64,000 nt of DNA from Enterococcus nangangensis. Lineage in GTDB: Bacteria > Bacillota > Bacilli > Lactobacillales > Enterococcaceae. Below the pieces are notes generated by a model, which did no database searches, was not told where the DNA came from, and worked only from the letters and a program-made list of their open reading frames with translations. A program made the translations under genes and the position numbers. This document shows, piece after piece, positions 1 to 7,793 of this stretch (the stretch's first letter is position 1; each line of letters begins with the position of its first letter). The stretch spans positions 1-64,000 of the forward strand of contig NZ_BJDR01000005.1 of NCBI RefSeq assembly GCF_005405245.1. The letters run 5' to 3'.

Positions 1-76
1 ACCGCCGTATACGGAACCGTACGTACGGTGGTGTGAGAGGTCGGTAGGCGAAATAATCGTCTACCTCCTACTCGAT
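1..76 (+). mobile_element. 3' end of a group II intron (domains V and VI)
   Basis: Domain V is visible at about 1-37: the arms ACCGCCGTA and TACGGTGGT enclose an inner hairpin capped by GGAACC. Domain VI follows at about 41-70, with GGTAGGCGA pairing to TCGTCTACC and an unpaired A close to the 3' end. The segment ends in the usual A-pyrimidine, at about 75-76. The rest of the intron and any reverse transcriptase/maturase gene lie left of the window. The class is not assigned; a IIB-like type is a guess. Confidence 0.8.
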
Positions 77-78
77 TT

Positions 79-127
79 TAGCTCATTCTAGTTACCATAA
101 TAAGGTTATGACAACTAGAATGAGCTA
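79..127. repeat. 15-bp inverted repeat just after the intron end
   Basis: Arms 79-93 and 113-127 are perfectly complementary (TAGCTCATTCTAGTT and its reverse complement) around a 19-nt loop. The plus-strand tail, TTTATATGG, is only weakly U-rich. It may be the terminator of the gene the intron sits behind. It starts about 3 nt after the intron boundary, so it lies in the 3' exon. Confidence 0.6.
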
Positions 128-143
128 TTTATATGGAATCAGC

Positions 144-211
144 TTGTTCTTAACAGTATACACTGTTAAGATAGTAATAAATAAACAGTATATACTGATA
201 TAAAAGGATGG
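144..211 (+). promoter_or_regulatory. Promoter with two dyad operators and RBS for the AbrB-type gene
   Basis: A -35 TTGTTC (144-149) and a -10 TAAGAT (167-172) are 17 bp apart. A dyad with arms CTTAACAGT/ACTGTTAAG fills 149-170, between and over the promoter elements. A second perfect dyad, CAGTATATACTG, lies at 186-197. Both share the ACAGTATA...CTG core, so one protein probably binds both. A short SD (AAAAGG, 202-207) precedes the ATG at 218. Autoregulation by the downstream regulator is an inference from position. Confidence 0.6.
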
Positions 212-217
212 AATATC

Positions 218-538
218 ATGCAAGAAGAGCTTCATGGTTATGATGTGCCCGCGTTTCTCCGCAAAAAACAGCAAAAGCAACTTAATCAAGACGAAAAAGA
301 GGAGTCGCCAAAAAAAGAGGGGCGACGCTTAGCTTCGCAAGCGAAAAGTCGTCAAGCAATCAATACTTTTCGCTTACGTAAGTCGGGTAATTCCACCATT
401 ATCACGGTGCCAGATGAAGTTTTAGCACTACTCGAAGTACGAATCGGGGATTATTTGGAGTTTGTTTACCTAGAAGAAGAAAAACTCTTAGTCTTACAAG
501 AAGCTGAAGACGGCGTTAAAAAGAAAAAGGGGCGTTAG
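218..538 (+). CDS. AbrB/MazE-type DNA-binding protein (SpoVT-AbrB fold)
   Basis: This is a 106-residue protein. The first 45 residues are charged and rich in Lys, Glu and Gln. A swapped-hairpin AbrB-like domain follows at about 47-95, where FRLRKSGNSTIITVP, then VRIGDYLEFV, match the MazE/SpoVT-AbrB pattern. The tail is basic (KKKKGR). No toxin gene follows: the next gene is a sugar kinase 114 bp downstream. It could therefore be an orphan antitoxin-like regulator. The two upstream dyads suggest it represses its own promoter. The role of the long N-terminal extension is unknown. Confidence 0.72.
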   Translation: MQEELHGYDVPAFLRKKQQKQLNQDEKEESPKKEGRRLASQAKSRQAINTFRLRKSGNSTIITVPDEVLALLEVRIGDYLEFVYLEEEKLLVLQEAEDGVKKKKGR

Positions 539-652
539 ACAAATAAAGAGGGCAAAATTTTGGTGAAAAGTAGAAAAATTCCTAATTTGCCAGAGCCTTT
601 TTTAAAAGAGCGTGCTACAATGAATGAGTATTTTGTGAAAGGAAGGGAAAGC

Positions 653-1675
653 ATGAAAGTCTTATCTTTTGGTGAAATGATGTTGCGTTTAAAGCCGCCT
701 GCTAATGAACGCATCCTACAAACAAATTTATTTGAAGGCACATACGGAGGGGCAGAAGCCAACGTCGCGGTTTCTTTAGCGCTTTTAGGCAACGATGTGC
801 AATATTTATCCAAGTTCCCCGCTAATCTTTTAGGTGATAGCGCAGTGGGGACCTTACGGAAATATGGCGTAGATACTAGCAAAACATTCCGTGGCGAAGG
901 TCGTCTTGGAATTTACTTCTTTGAAAAAGGGGCTAGCGTTCGTTCTACAAACGTTGTATATGACCGCGCTTATAGCACTTTTTCACAAGTTGCAGCTACT
1001 GAATTCAACTGGGCGGAAATTTTTGCCGATGTGGATTACTTCTACTTTTCTGGTATTACTCCAGCAATCTCTGCTGAGTTAGAAAAGGCCGTTTTAGCCG
1101 CTTGTGAGTATTGTCAAGCCAATAATATTCCGGTGGTTTGTGATATGAACTATCGGGGTAAAATGTGGTCCCCTGAAAAAGCGCGCACTGTAATGTCTAA
1201 AGTGATGGAATATGTGACGATTTGTATCGCCCACGATGAAGACTTTGAAGCAACACTTGGCATTAAAGCTTTTGATGGTGATTCTAGTCGCGGCATTGAA
1301 CAAGAAGAAGATTTTAAAAAAGCGATGTTAGAAGTACAAAAACAATATCCAAATTGTAAAACAGTCACCAGTATTTTACGGAATATCCATTCAGTAGAAG
1401 AAAGTGAATGGAAAGCTCTCTTGTTACAAGATGGCGAATTTTACGAGACGGGCACATATAAAATGCACGTCATGGAAGGTGTAGCCGCTGGTGATGCTTA
1501 CGGTGCTGGTTTAATGCATGCCATTTTACATGACTACACACCAGCAGATGCAGTGGCCTTTGGTTTGGCTGCCTCTGTCTTGAAACTGACAATTACTGGT
1601 GATTTAAACTTCGTCTCTGAAGCCGACATCAAAAATGTTATGGCTGCAGGCGGCGGTGCTCGTTTAAGCCGTTAA
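653..1675 (+). CDS. kdgK: 2-keto-3-deoxygluconate kinase, PfkB family
   Basis: The 340-residue PfkB-family kinase should phosphorylate 2-keto-3-deoxygluconate to KDPG in uronate breakdown. It has the N-terminal LSFGEMMLRL, the substrate-side signature GGAEANVAVSLALLG, and the C-terminal VAAGDAYGAGL signature with the catalytic Asp. The start at 653 is preferred to an in-frame upstream one because AGGAAGGGA (640-648) sits just before it. An extended -10 TGCTACAAT (613-621) is present. No KDPG aldolase or uronate genes are nearby, so the exact substrate is inferred; fructokinase is the main alternative. Confidence 0.8.
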   Translation: MKVLSFGEMMLRLKPPANERILQTNLFEGTYGGAEANVAVSLALLGNDVQYLSKFPANLLGDSAVGTLRKYGVDTSKTFRGEGRLGIYFFEKGASVRSTNVVYDRAYSTFSQVAATEFNWAEIFADVDYFYFSGITPAISAELEKAVLAACEYCQANNIPVVCDMNYRGKMWSPEKARTVMSKVMEYVTICIAHDEDFEATLGIKAFDGDSSRGIEQEEDFKKAMLEVQKQYPNCKTVTSILRNIHSVEESEWKALLLQDGEFYETGTYKMHVMEGVAAGDAYGAGLMHAILHDYTPADAVAFGLAASVLKLTITGDLNFVSEADIKNVMAAGGGARLSR

Positions 1676-1686
1676 TTACACAAATA

Positions 1687-1736
1687 AACACCTCAAGAAA
1701 TGGTCTTGCTGACTGTTTCCTTGAGGTGTTTTTGTG
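1687..1736 (+). terminator. Intrinsic terminator after kdgK
   Basis: An 11-bp stem (AACACCTCAAG, 1687-1697, pairing with 1720-1730) is followed by TTTTT-rich sequence. The A-rich left flank could let it also serve the convergent ABC-F gene. Confidence 0.85.
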
Positions 1737-1750
1737 TATTTTTCATTTTG

Positions 1751-3247
1751 CTAGCGGATTAAATGAACTTCTTTGGCACCGATTTTTTCAATAAAATCGG
1801 CATCGTGATCCACTAAAAGCATCGTCGGTTGCGTTGCCTGAATCACTGCTTCTAATTGTTGATGATTGTAAAGATCTAGATAGTTTAGCGCTTCATCCCA
1901 GACGTAAAGTTCACTGGGTACCGAGAGACTCTTGGCTAGTTCCACTTTTTTTTGCTGGCCCAAGCTCATTTTTTCGATTACATTAGTAAAAACTGCTCGC
2001 TCCATGCCTAATTTCTTTAAGTTGCTCAAAAAAGTCTCATAGTCTAGACCGTTAGCGGTGGCGAAGGCTGGTAAAAGACCACGATTATCCGTGTAAATTT
2101 GCCGAACATAAGAACTGTTGATGTTTTGTGGGCGCAAGATAGTGCCCGTAATTTTACCGGGAAAAGTTCCGAGGAGCGCTTGTAAAAGACTAGATTTCCC
2201 ATAACCATTGGGGGCGACTAGTGCGAGGCGTTCGCCTTTTTTTAAAGTAAAGTTCAAGGGTTCAAATAAAGGTTTATCCTCGTAAAACAATTGTAAATTT
2301 TCAACTTGGAAAAGAATTTCGTGATGAGTAGGGGCAAAAAGCATTTTTAAAGGATCGATAAACTCGAGATTTTTTAATAATTTTTCTTTCTCCGTAATTT
2401 GCCGTTCCATCCGTCCTTCAATCGCTTTGGAACGTTTCATGACGCGGGCAGCGCGAGCGGTTACAGCACCAGCATGCCCAGTACCGCCACTCCCTTTAAT
2501 TAAAGGATTACCGTGAATATCACTTTCCCGACTCATGGACCAATCAGACTTATCTTTGGCGGTCTTTTTCAAGCGACCAATTTCCTTTTGTAACTTTTGA
2601 TTTTCCGCCAGCTCGAATTGGTCTTGCTGTTCTTTTTCCGTCAGGTAAGTGGTGTAATTCCCTTGGTACAAAGCAAGCTGATTTTTTTCAATGGCAATCA
2701 GATGATCACAAACTTCATCGATAAAGCGGCGATCGTGACTAATGACGATAAAACCTTGCTTTTTCTTTTGCAAGTACTGGGCTACTTGCTTACGGGCTGC
2801 ATAATCTAGATGATTGGTGGGTTCATCAATTAAGGGGAAGGAAGCGGGATCTAAAAAGAGAAGGGCCAGTAACACTTTGGTTTGCTCACCCCCAGATAAA
2901 GTCGCAAATTCCCGCCAGAGACAATCCAAATCTACTCCTAAAAGATTTAATTCCCGCTCCAACTCCCATTGCTGAAAGTCGGCTAATTCATTTAGAGCAT
3001 AATAGGTAAGCTGTTGAGGATTGCTGACAGTTTGGGGGAAGTAAGTCAGGGTCAGCTGATGGGTGATGGTGCCGGTAAAGGGAAGTTGGTTTTGCAAAAG
3101 TTTTAATAAAGTTGTTTTCCCCCGCCCGTTGCGGCCGACTAAACCCAACTTCCAACTGATATCAATGTTTAAGTTTGCATCGGTAAAAAGGGGGTCAATT
3201 TGTCCGTCATAGCTAAAGTTCAAATGTTTAATTTCAATTTTCGACAT
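1751..3247 (-). CDS. lsa: Lsa-type ABC-F ATPase, ribosomal protection protein
   Basis: The 498-residue protein has two ABC domains and no membrane segments, so it is an ABC-F protein. It follows Lsa(A) of Enterococcus faecalis closely as I remember it. Domain 1 has Walker A GRNGRGKTT, signature LSGGEQTK and Walker B LIDEPTNHLD. A charged linker at about 205-300 contains the MSRESD and ARAARVMKRSK segments. Domain 2 has APNGYGKSS, MSLGQQKK and WDEALNYLD. Known family role: displacing lincosamides, streptogramin A and pleuromutilins from the ribosome. In the second Walker B the usual Pro after Asp-Glu is Ala. The leader holds an attenuator. Resistance itself is inferred, not shown. Confidence 0.88.
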   Translation of the reverse strand: MSKIEIKHLNFSYDGQIDPLFTDANLNIDISWKLGLVGRNGRGKTTLLKLLQNQLPFTGTITHQLTLTYFPQTVSNPQQLTYYALNELADFQQWELERELNLLGVDLDCLWREFATLSGGEQTKVLLALLFLDPASFPLIDEPTNHLDYAARKQVAQYLQKKKQGFIVISHDRRFIDEVCDHLIAIEKNQLALYQGNYTTYLTEKEQQDQFELAENQKLQKEIGRLKKTAKDKSDWSMSRESDIHGNPLIKGSGGTGHAGAVTARAARVMKRSKAIEGRMERQITEKEKLLKNLEFIDPLKMLFAPTHHEILFQVENLQLFYEDKPLFEPLNFTLKKGERLALVAPNGYGKSSLLQALLGTFPGKITGTILRPQNINSSYVRQIYTDNRGLLPAFATANGLDYETFLSNLKKLGMERAVFTNVIEKMSLGQQKKVELAKSLSVPSELYVWDEALNYLDLYNHQQLEAVIQATQPTMLLVDHDADFIEKIGAKEVHLIR

Positions 3248-3270
3248 GGAAATTCCTCGTTTCTTTCGGT

Positions 3271-3303
3271 AAAAAAGGACCAGCTACCTAGGGCAACTGA
3301 TCC
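3271..3303 (-). terminator. Intrinsic terminator inside the lsa leader (attenuator)
   Basis: Read on the minus strand, 3303-3292 pairs with 3288-3277 over 12 bp, with GU pairs, around a 3-nt loop. Six U follow. It ends only 24 nt before the ABC-F start codon, so transcripts would stop here unless the stem is prevented from forming. Confidence 0.85.
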
Positions 3304-3349
3304 ACGACAAAAAATGAGAGTAACAAAAAAAGAGTCCTCGGTCATGAAT

Positions 3350-3411
3350 AAGTAAGCCCTGTAAAAAAGTGCAGTCTAATCCTGTGCAACTTTTTACTAG
3401 ATAGCTTACTT
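3350..3411 (-). promoter_or_regulatory. Long leader hairpin upstream of the lsa terminator
   Basis: The outer stem is AAGTAAGC (3411-3404) with GCTTACTT (3357-3350). An inner stem pairs the AAAAAGTTGCA and TGCACTTTTTT segments. The hairpin lies between the promoter and the terminator, and its left arm overlaps the short upstream ORF. It fits a ribosome-mediated attenuation leader. No competing pairing with the terminator was worked out. Confidence 0.55.
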
Positions 3412-3417
3412 AATCAA
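3406..3417 (-). CDS. Candidate 3-codon leader peptide (TTG ATT AAG TAA)
   Basis: A minimal uORF encodes Met-Ile-Lys. A good SD (AAAGGGG, 3433-3427) lies 9 nt upstream of the TTG. Its stop codon falls inside the left arm of the leader hairpin, so a ribosome stalled here would mask that arm. ABC-F genes such as Listeria lmo0919 are known to be controlled by leader attenuation. This exact peptide is my inference. Confidence 0.4.
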   Translation of the reverse strand: MIK

Positions 3418-3456
3418 TGGCAGATTCCCCTTTACATTTAAAATTATTATGAAGTG

Positions 3457-3485
3457 AGTGTAGCATATTATGGTTAAAAGTTCAA
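3457..3485 (-). promoter_or_regulatory. Promoter of the lsa leader
   Basis: On the minus strand, -35 TTGAAC (3485-3480) and -10 TACACT (3462-3457) are 17 bp apart. Start of transcription near 3450 gives a leader of about 200 nt. The 339-bp gap between lsa and the GNAT gene is mostly this leader. Confidence 0.7.
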
Positions 3486-3586
3486 ATTGCAGCAACTGCT
3501 CAATTTTTTTTCAGCTAGCTTTTTCAAAAAATTAAGTTTAAAATTAGAGAAATACTGCGGATGCTTGTAGAAAGAAGTGAATTTGG

Positions 3587-4045
3587 ATGGAAATTAGTTT
3601 ATTAACCCAAGAAAATGCCACAATCATCGCCAATGATTGGCATTATCCAGCGCCTTATGATTTTTATGACGCTACTGCCGATTTGGAAGACTATGAGGAA
3701 CTGCTAGATCCGATCCTGCGTCAAGACCATTACTATCAAGTTGAGGCTGCTGGCGAATTAATTGGCTTTTTTGCCTGTGAACTAGACGAAAATGTTTTAG
3801 ATCTAGGACTAGGCATGCGTCCTGATCTCACAGGACGAGGTCAAGGTGCAGCTTTTATGAAGACCATTATCGACTATTTAACGGCGCATTTTACTTTTCA
3901 AAAGATCACTTTAGATGTGGCAGAGTTTAATCAACGAGCGTATCACTTATATCGCAAGCTGGGCTTTGTAGAAGTGACTCACTTCATGATGGAAAACAAC
4001 GGCGGCCAGTATCCTTTTATTAATTTAGTCAGGGATTTCTCTTAA
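3587..4045 (+). CDS. GNAT family N-acetyltransferase
   Basis: The 152-residue protein has a single GNAT fold. The acetyl-CoA loop is visible as RPDLTGRGQGAAFM (about residues 84-97). A C-terminal NQRAYHLYRKLGF motif is typical of RimI-like enzymes. The substrate is unknown. It is convergent with the methyltransferase gene: the two stop codons overlap at 4042-4045, leaving no room for a terminator between them. Confidence 0.8.
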   Translation: MEISLLTQENATIIANDWHYPAPYDFYDATADLEDYEELLDPILRQDHYYQVEAAGELIGFFACELDENVLDLGLGMRPDLTGRGQGAAFMKTIIDYLTAHFTFQKITLDVAEFNQRAYHLYRKLGFVEVTHFMMENNGGQYPFINLVRDFS

Positions 4046-4746
4046 AATATTAGTAACCTAAAACTCGCCGTCGTGGTATTAGTCACTTCCTGTTCTTTGC
4101 CGAAGCATTTTTCAACCATCTTTTGTAGTTGTTCTGGGGCGTAATCCTCAGCAAAATAAGCCAGAAAAAAGTCGCGGCTGATTTTTTCGGTGTTAGTAAA
4201 AGAAAAAGTTTTCGTTTGATACGGAAGCTTTTTTTGTTGTAAGAAATGTTGGTAGTCCGAAAGCAAAGTATCTGGCGTCGTCTTTTCATAAGGAGAAAAG
4301 ACGGTGTCGTAACTGGCTACAAAACGTAAAATTAGGCGGTGTTGGCCTAACGCCATGAAATTTTCTACATCCCTCACGGTTGTTAAAGCGGGATTCATGG
4401 CGCTAAAAACGACGTCATAAGTTTCCACTAAAGGAGTTTTAAAAAAGTTAGCCTGACTCATTTGGTAAAAGTGGGTAGTGGACTTTTGTCCTTTAGCACG
4501 AGCGATGGCTAGCATTTTTTCGGAAATATCGACTAAAGTATAGTGGGTGACATAAGGTTCAAGGGCGGGTAAGTATTTACCACTGCCCCCAGCTAAGTCT
4601 AAAAAAGAAGGAGCCGGTAAAATTTTTTCTTGCAATAAGTAAGCTGTTAAAGCCTGGGGAATATCAGCACACGCTTCTTGTTGAATCGCTTCGTATTCGG
4701 CGGCAAAGTCATCCCAAAAAGCGGCGATTTCTTTTTCTGTCGTCAT
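4042..4746 (-). CDS. Class I SAM-dependent methyltransferase
   Basis: The 234-residue protein carries motif I as LDLAGGSGKYLPAL, with the acidic VDIS strand after it. The start at 4746 is chosen because GGAGGG lies six bases before it; an upstream in-frame start would run into the adenosine deaminase gene. The N-terminus FWDDFAAEYEAIQ resembles small-molecule methyltransferases. The substrate is unknown. Its 13-bp distance from add implies co-transcription. Confidence 0.75.
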   Translation of the reverse strand: MTTEKEIAAFWDDFAAEYEAIQQEACADIPQALTAYLLQEKILPAPSFLDLAGGSGKYLPALEPYVTHYTLVDISEKMLAIARAKGQKSTTHFYQMSQANFFKTPLVETYDVVFSAMNPALTTVRDVENFMALGQHRLILRFVASYDTVFSPYEKTTPDTLLSDYQHFLQQKKLPYQTKTFSFTNTEKISRDFFLAYFAEDYAPEQLQKMVEKCFGKEQEVTNTTTASFRLLIF

Positions 4747-4759
4747 GATACCCTCCAAT

Positions 4760-5776
4760 TCATAAAGAAAATTGAGCCATCTTTTGGCTAAGCTGGGCTT
4801 TAACTTCTGGTGTGGTAAAAGCAAAGTCGATGGCGTTTTGATTCAATTGGCGAAATTCAGCGGTGGTCATGGCATGATGTTCTAAAAGATGCGCATATTC
4901 TTTGGTTAAGGTGGTGTTTGAAACGGTGCGATTATCCGTATTCAGACAAAACTTTACGCCATGAGTTAAATAGGCGCGGTAAGGAAACTCTTCGTAACTA
5001 GCGATGGCTTTGGTTTGCAAATTACTTGTAGGACAGCACTCTAAACACACGGGAAGCTGGCCAATTTCTTGTTGGGCGGCGGGGTCGTCTTTTAAGGCGA
5101 TGCCATGCCCAATGCGGGTCGCTCCCAGTTGAATTGCCTGCAGGATATTCCGTACGCAGCCACATTCACCGGCGTGTAAGGTCAGTTGGACTCCTTGGTG
5201 GCCTAAAAAAGGCGTGACGCTTTCTTTTAAGGTTAGGGGGAAGTCAGGCCGTTCTGGACCGGCTAAATCAAGACCGACAATTTTTTGATGGCCTTGGTCT
5301 AAAGTTTCTTGAAAGACCGCTTGAATATGCGCCAGCTCATCTTGGCGCATGCCGCAAATCAATAGGTTGCCGATAATCGGGTACTGGGCTTCAGCTTTCG
5401 CCACGCCGGCAGCTACTGCTTGAATTACTTCCGTAACGCTTAAGCCTTGTTGTTGGGAAAGACTAGGGGCAAAGCGCAATTCTAAATATTGAATGCCATC
5501 AGCAGCTGCTTGTTCAAGAACGTCAAAAGCCGCGATTTTTAAAGCTTGCGCTGTTTGCAAGTAAGGCAGGACATAGTCAAAACAAGTTAAATAATCCATT
5601 AAGTTATGACAGTTGCTGGAGGCTGTCATTTTTTGTGCGACTACTTGTTGATCTTCATCAATGGGTAAATGGTCCAAGCGCGCAATTTTTTGCAAGGTTT
5701 GTGGCCGAATAGAACCATCTAAGTGGCAGTGCAGCTCCGCTTTTGGAAATTGCTGAATTTTGGCTAGTGTTAACAT
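4760..5776 (-). CDS. add: Adenosine deaminase
   Basis: The 338-residue protein converts adenosine to inosine (also deoxyadenosine) in purine salvage in the cytoplasm. Zinc ligands and catalytic motifs are all present: ELHCHLDGS near residue 14, LHAGECG, RIGHGIAL, CLECCPTSNL and LNTDNRTVSNTTL. Length is normal for the family. It is first in a two-gene operon with the methyltransferase, and an SD (GGAGGG) precedes it. Confidence 0.93.
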   Translation of the reverse strand: MLTLAKIQQFPKAELHCHLDGSIRPQTLQKIARLDHLPIDEDQQVVAQKMTASSNCHNLMDYLTCFDYVLPYLQTAQALKIAAFDVLEQAAADGIQYLELRFAPSLSQQQGLSVTEVIQAVAAGVAKAEAQYPIIGNLLICGMRQDELAHIQAVFQETLDQGHQKIVGLDLAGPERPDFPLTLKESVTPFLGHQGVQLTLHAGECGCVRNILQAIQLGATRIGHGIALKDDPAAQQEIGQLPVCLECCPTSNLQTKAIASYEEFPYRAYLTHGVKFCLNTDNRTVSNTTLTKEYAHLLEHHAMTTAEFRQLNQNAIDFAFTTPEVKAQLSQKMAQFSL

Positions 5777-5847
5777 AAATTGTCCCTCCTTTAGTTTGTG
5801 TTATTCTAACTGGTTTTAGCATAATTTGCACGTTAAAAAATTCTCAC

Positions 5848-5890
5848 TAAAAAACGAGGCAGTAGCTGTTTGCGCTAACGCCTCGTTTTT
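5848..5890 (-). terminator. Terminator after the sensor kinase gene
   Basis: AAAACGAGGC (5851-5860) pairs with GCCTCGTTTT (5880-5889). With A and T runs on both sides, it can act in both directions. It separates the two-component operon from add. Confidence 0.85.
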
Positions 5891-5893
5891 AAC

Positions 5894-6946
5894 TTAGATA
5901 TTTTTATTTTTAGGTAGTGTCACTTGAATACTGGTGCCTTGACCAACGATGGAACTGACGGTGATGGTGCCGCCAGCTAGTTGGACAATGCGCTGAACGA
6001 GAGTCATCCCTAGGCCGTTTCCTTGGGCTTTACGGCTAGTGTCTCCTTGGAAAAATTTATCAAAAAGATGTTCTTGCGTATGGGAGTCCATACCCAGTCC
6101 TTGATCTTTCACCGTCAAGACCACTTCACGGGTATTTTCTGTAAGGAGTACTTGCACTTGTCCACCGGTGGGGCTGTATTTAATGGCGTTATCCAAGATG
6201 TTTAGCCACACTTGGTACAATAATTCCTCGTTACCAAAAAAAGGCACAGCGGGTAATTGTAAGTCCCAGTCGACGTCTATCTTTTCCCAAGTGGGTTGTA
6301 AAAATAAAATGACTTGCCGCAGCTGTTCATCTAAGGAAAAAGTGGCGGGGTTTAAGACGATTTCTTGATTTTCTAACTTGGAGAGCTTTAAGATATTGCC
6401 GGAAAGTTTGCTGAGTTGTTGAGCGCCTTCTTCAATCCGCTGTAGATAGTCACGGGCATCACTTTCGCTAATTTCTGGTCGTTTTAAAAGTTGGGTGTAG
6501 CCCATAATAGAAGCAATCGGGGTTTTAAATTCGTGGGACACGTCCACGATAAAACTATTCCGTAAAGTTTCCATACTGCCAAGTTCCCGCACCATTAAAT
6601 TAAAATCGGAAACGAGGTCGTCGATTTCTTCAATTTTCGAAGGCTTCGCTAGTTGGAGTTGGACGCCTAAATCGCCTTTGGAGACTTGGCGCATGGCGTG
6701 GCGCAATTGCGTAATGGGGGCCAATACTTTTTTACCGATTAAGAAACTCACAATGGTGCCGACTAAAATACTAAACCATAATAAAATCAGTAGCGGGCGA
6801 AATTGGATGCTAGAAGGCAAATTAAAGAGGGAATTATTAGCCAACGCAGCTAAAATTATGGCGATGATAAAGGTTGTTCCCAACATCACGAAAAAGATGA
6901 TGCAGGACAAATACAGCCAAAGATTGGCGTAGATTTTTTTCTTCAC
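5894..6946 (-). CDS. Sensor histidine kinase (HAMP type)
   Basis: The 350-residue kinase has two membrane segments (about 10-36 and 50-70) joined by a very short outer loop. A HAMP domain follows at about 72-125, then a dimerisation helix with the phospho-His in VDVSHEFKTPIASIMGY. The ATPase motifs are LDNAIKYSP, DQGLGM and GNGLGMTLVQ. The tiny outer loop suggests it senses within or through the membrane. The regulator gene overlaps it by 4 bp, and it faces a divergent ABC transporter that is probably its target. Confidence 0.9.
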   Translation of the reverse strand: MKKKIYANLWLYLSCIIFFVMLGTTFIIAIILAALANNSLFNLPSSIQFRPLLILLWFSILVGTIVSFLIGKKVLAPITQLRHAMRQVSKGDLGVQLQLAKPSKIEEIDDLVSDFNLMVRELGSMETLRNSFIVDVSHEFKTPIASIMGYTQLLKRPEISESDARDYLQRIEEGAQQLSKLSGNILKLSKLENQEIVLNPATFSLDEQLRQVILFLQPTWEKIDVDWDLQLPAVPFFGNEELLYQVWLNILDNAIKYSPTGGQVQVLLTENTREVVLTVKDQGLGMDSHTQEHLFDKFFQGDTSRKAQGNGLGMTLVQRIVQLAGGTITVSSIVGQGTSIQVTLPKNKNI

Positions 6947-7617
6947 GCTTTTTTCACTCCTTTATAGCCGAGGCCCCGCACTGTTTGAATGGTGATGGCC
7001 GCATCTTCCCCTAAGAGGTCCCGCAGGCGCTTAATATGAACATCTACCGTGCGATCGTCTGATTCGCTGTCGTAGCCCCAAATATCATCCATTAGTTGGG
7101 CACGGGTAAAAATTTTGCCCGGATAGCTCATAAGTTTAAATAAAAGTTGAAATTCTTTTTGTCGTAAGTAGCGGGTAGTCCCTTCAACGGTTAAAGAAAG
7201 CTTCTGGGAATCTAAAGTAGTGTTGCCCACCGTTAATAAATTATCAGCCACAATTTGTGCCCGCCGCAGTAAAGCTTCCACCCGTAAGAGCATCTCGTCC
7301 ACATCCACCGGTTTGACCATGTAATCGTCCACGCCATTTTTAAACCCTTGGCGCTTGTCTTCAAAAGCTTCCCGCACAGTAATCATTAAAATCGGCAATT
7401 GCCAACCCGCACGCCGCAATTCTTTAGCCAAAGTAAACCCGTCCATCACCGGCATCATGACATCGGTAATCACTAAATCAAAAGTCTGCTGCGCCAAAGC
7501 ATCTAAAACTTCGCGCCCGTTAAAACAAGAGGTCACCTCATAACCATTTAAGCTTAAGGTTTTGCTATATAAAGTATTTAAATTCACATCATCTTCAGCA
7601 ACGATAATTTTCGCCAT
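6943..7617 (-). CDS. OmpR-family response regulator
   Basis: The 224-residue protein has a receiver domain (MAKIIVAEDD, phospho-Asp in VITDVMMPVMDG, Lys in MVKPVD). A winged-helix DNA-binding domain follows, with RQKEFQLLFKLMSYPGKIFT and VDVHIKRLRDLLG. The start at 7617 follows the SD AAAGGA and is preferred to an in-frame start 15 codons upstream. Its stop overlaps the kinase start. The intergenic region with the ABC gene carries AGTTCA-type repeats suited to an OmpR-type dimer. Confidence 0.92.
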   Translation of the reverse strand: MAKIIVAEDDVNLNTLYSKTLSLNGYEVTSCFNGREVLDALAQQTFDLVITDVMMPVMDGFTLAKELRRAGWQLPILMITVREAFEDKRQGFKNGVDDYMVKPVDVDEMLLRVEALLRRAQIVADNLLTVGNTTLDSQKLSLTVEGTTRYLRQKEFQLLFKLMSYPGKIFTRAQLMDDIWGYDSESDDRTVDVHIKRLRDLLGEDAAITIQTVRGLGYKGVKKA

Positions 7618-7664
7618 CTCTTCACGTCCTTTTTCTTTGCGTAACTTCATTATAACTGGCAAAA

Positions 7665-7755
7665 TGAACTCAAGGTGAACTATTTCTTGAAAAAATCAGA
7701 AAACTGTTCTTTTCTGAGAAAAATTAATATTCAGTTCACACTGTTCCCGTAAAAT
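7665..7755. promoter_or_regulatory. Symmetric divergent control region of the two-component/ABC locus
   Basis: TGAACT occurs twice at 7665-7681 with an 11-bp period. Its inverse, AGTTCA, lies at 7733-7738, followed by a second GTTC. Exactly between them, an 8-bp dyad (TCAGAAAA/TTTTCTGA) spans 7696-7717; both symmetries centre at about 7707. A -10 TAAAAT (7750-7755) precedes the ABC gene with a poor -35, which fits activation by the regulator. Confidence 0.55.
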
Positions 7756-7793
7756 GACTGGGAAGTGGCGAAAAACGTAAAGGATGTGGCATT

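Noticed and set aside
3241-3345. Longer ORF on the minus strand in the lsa leader starting ATG ACC GAG
   Set aside because: It lacks an SD, overlaps the terminator and runs into the ABC-F gene in another frame.
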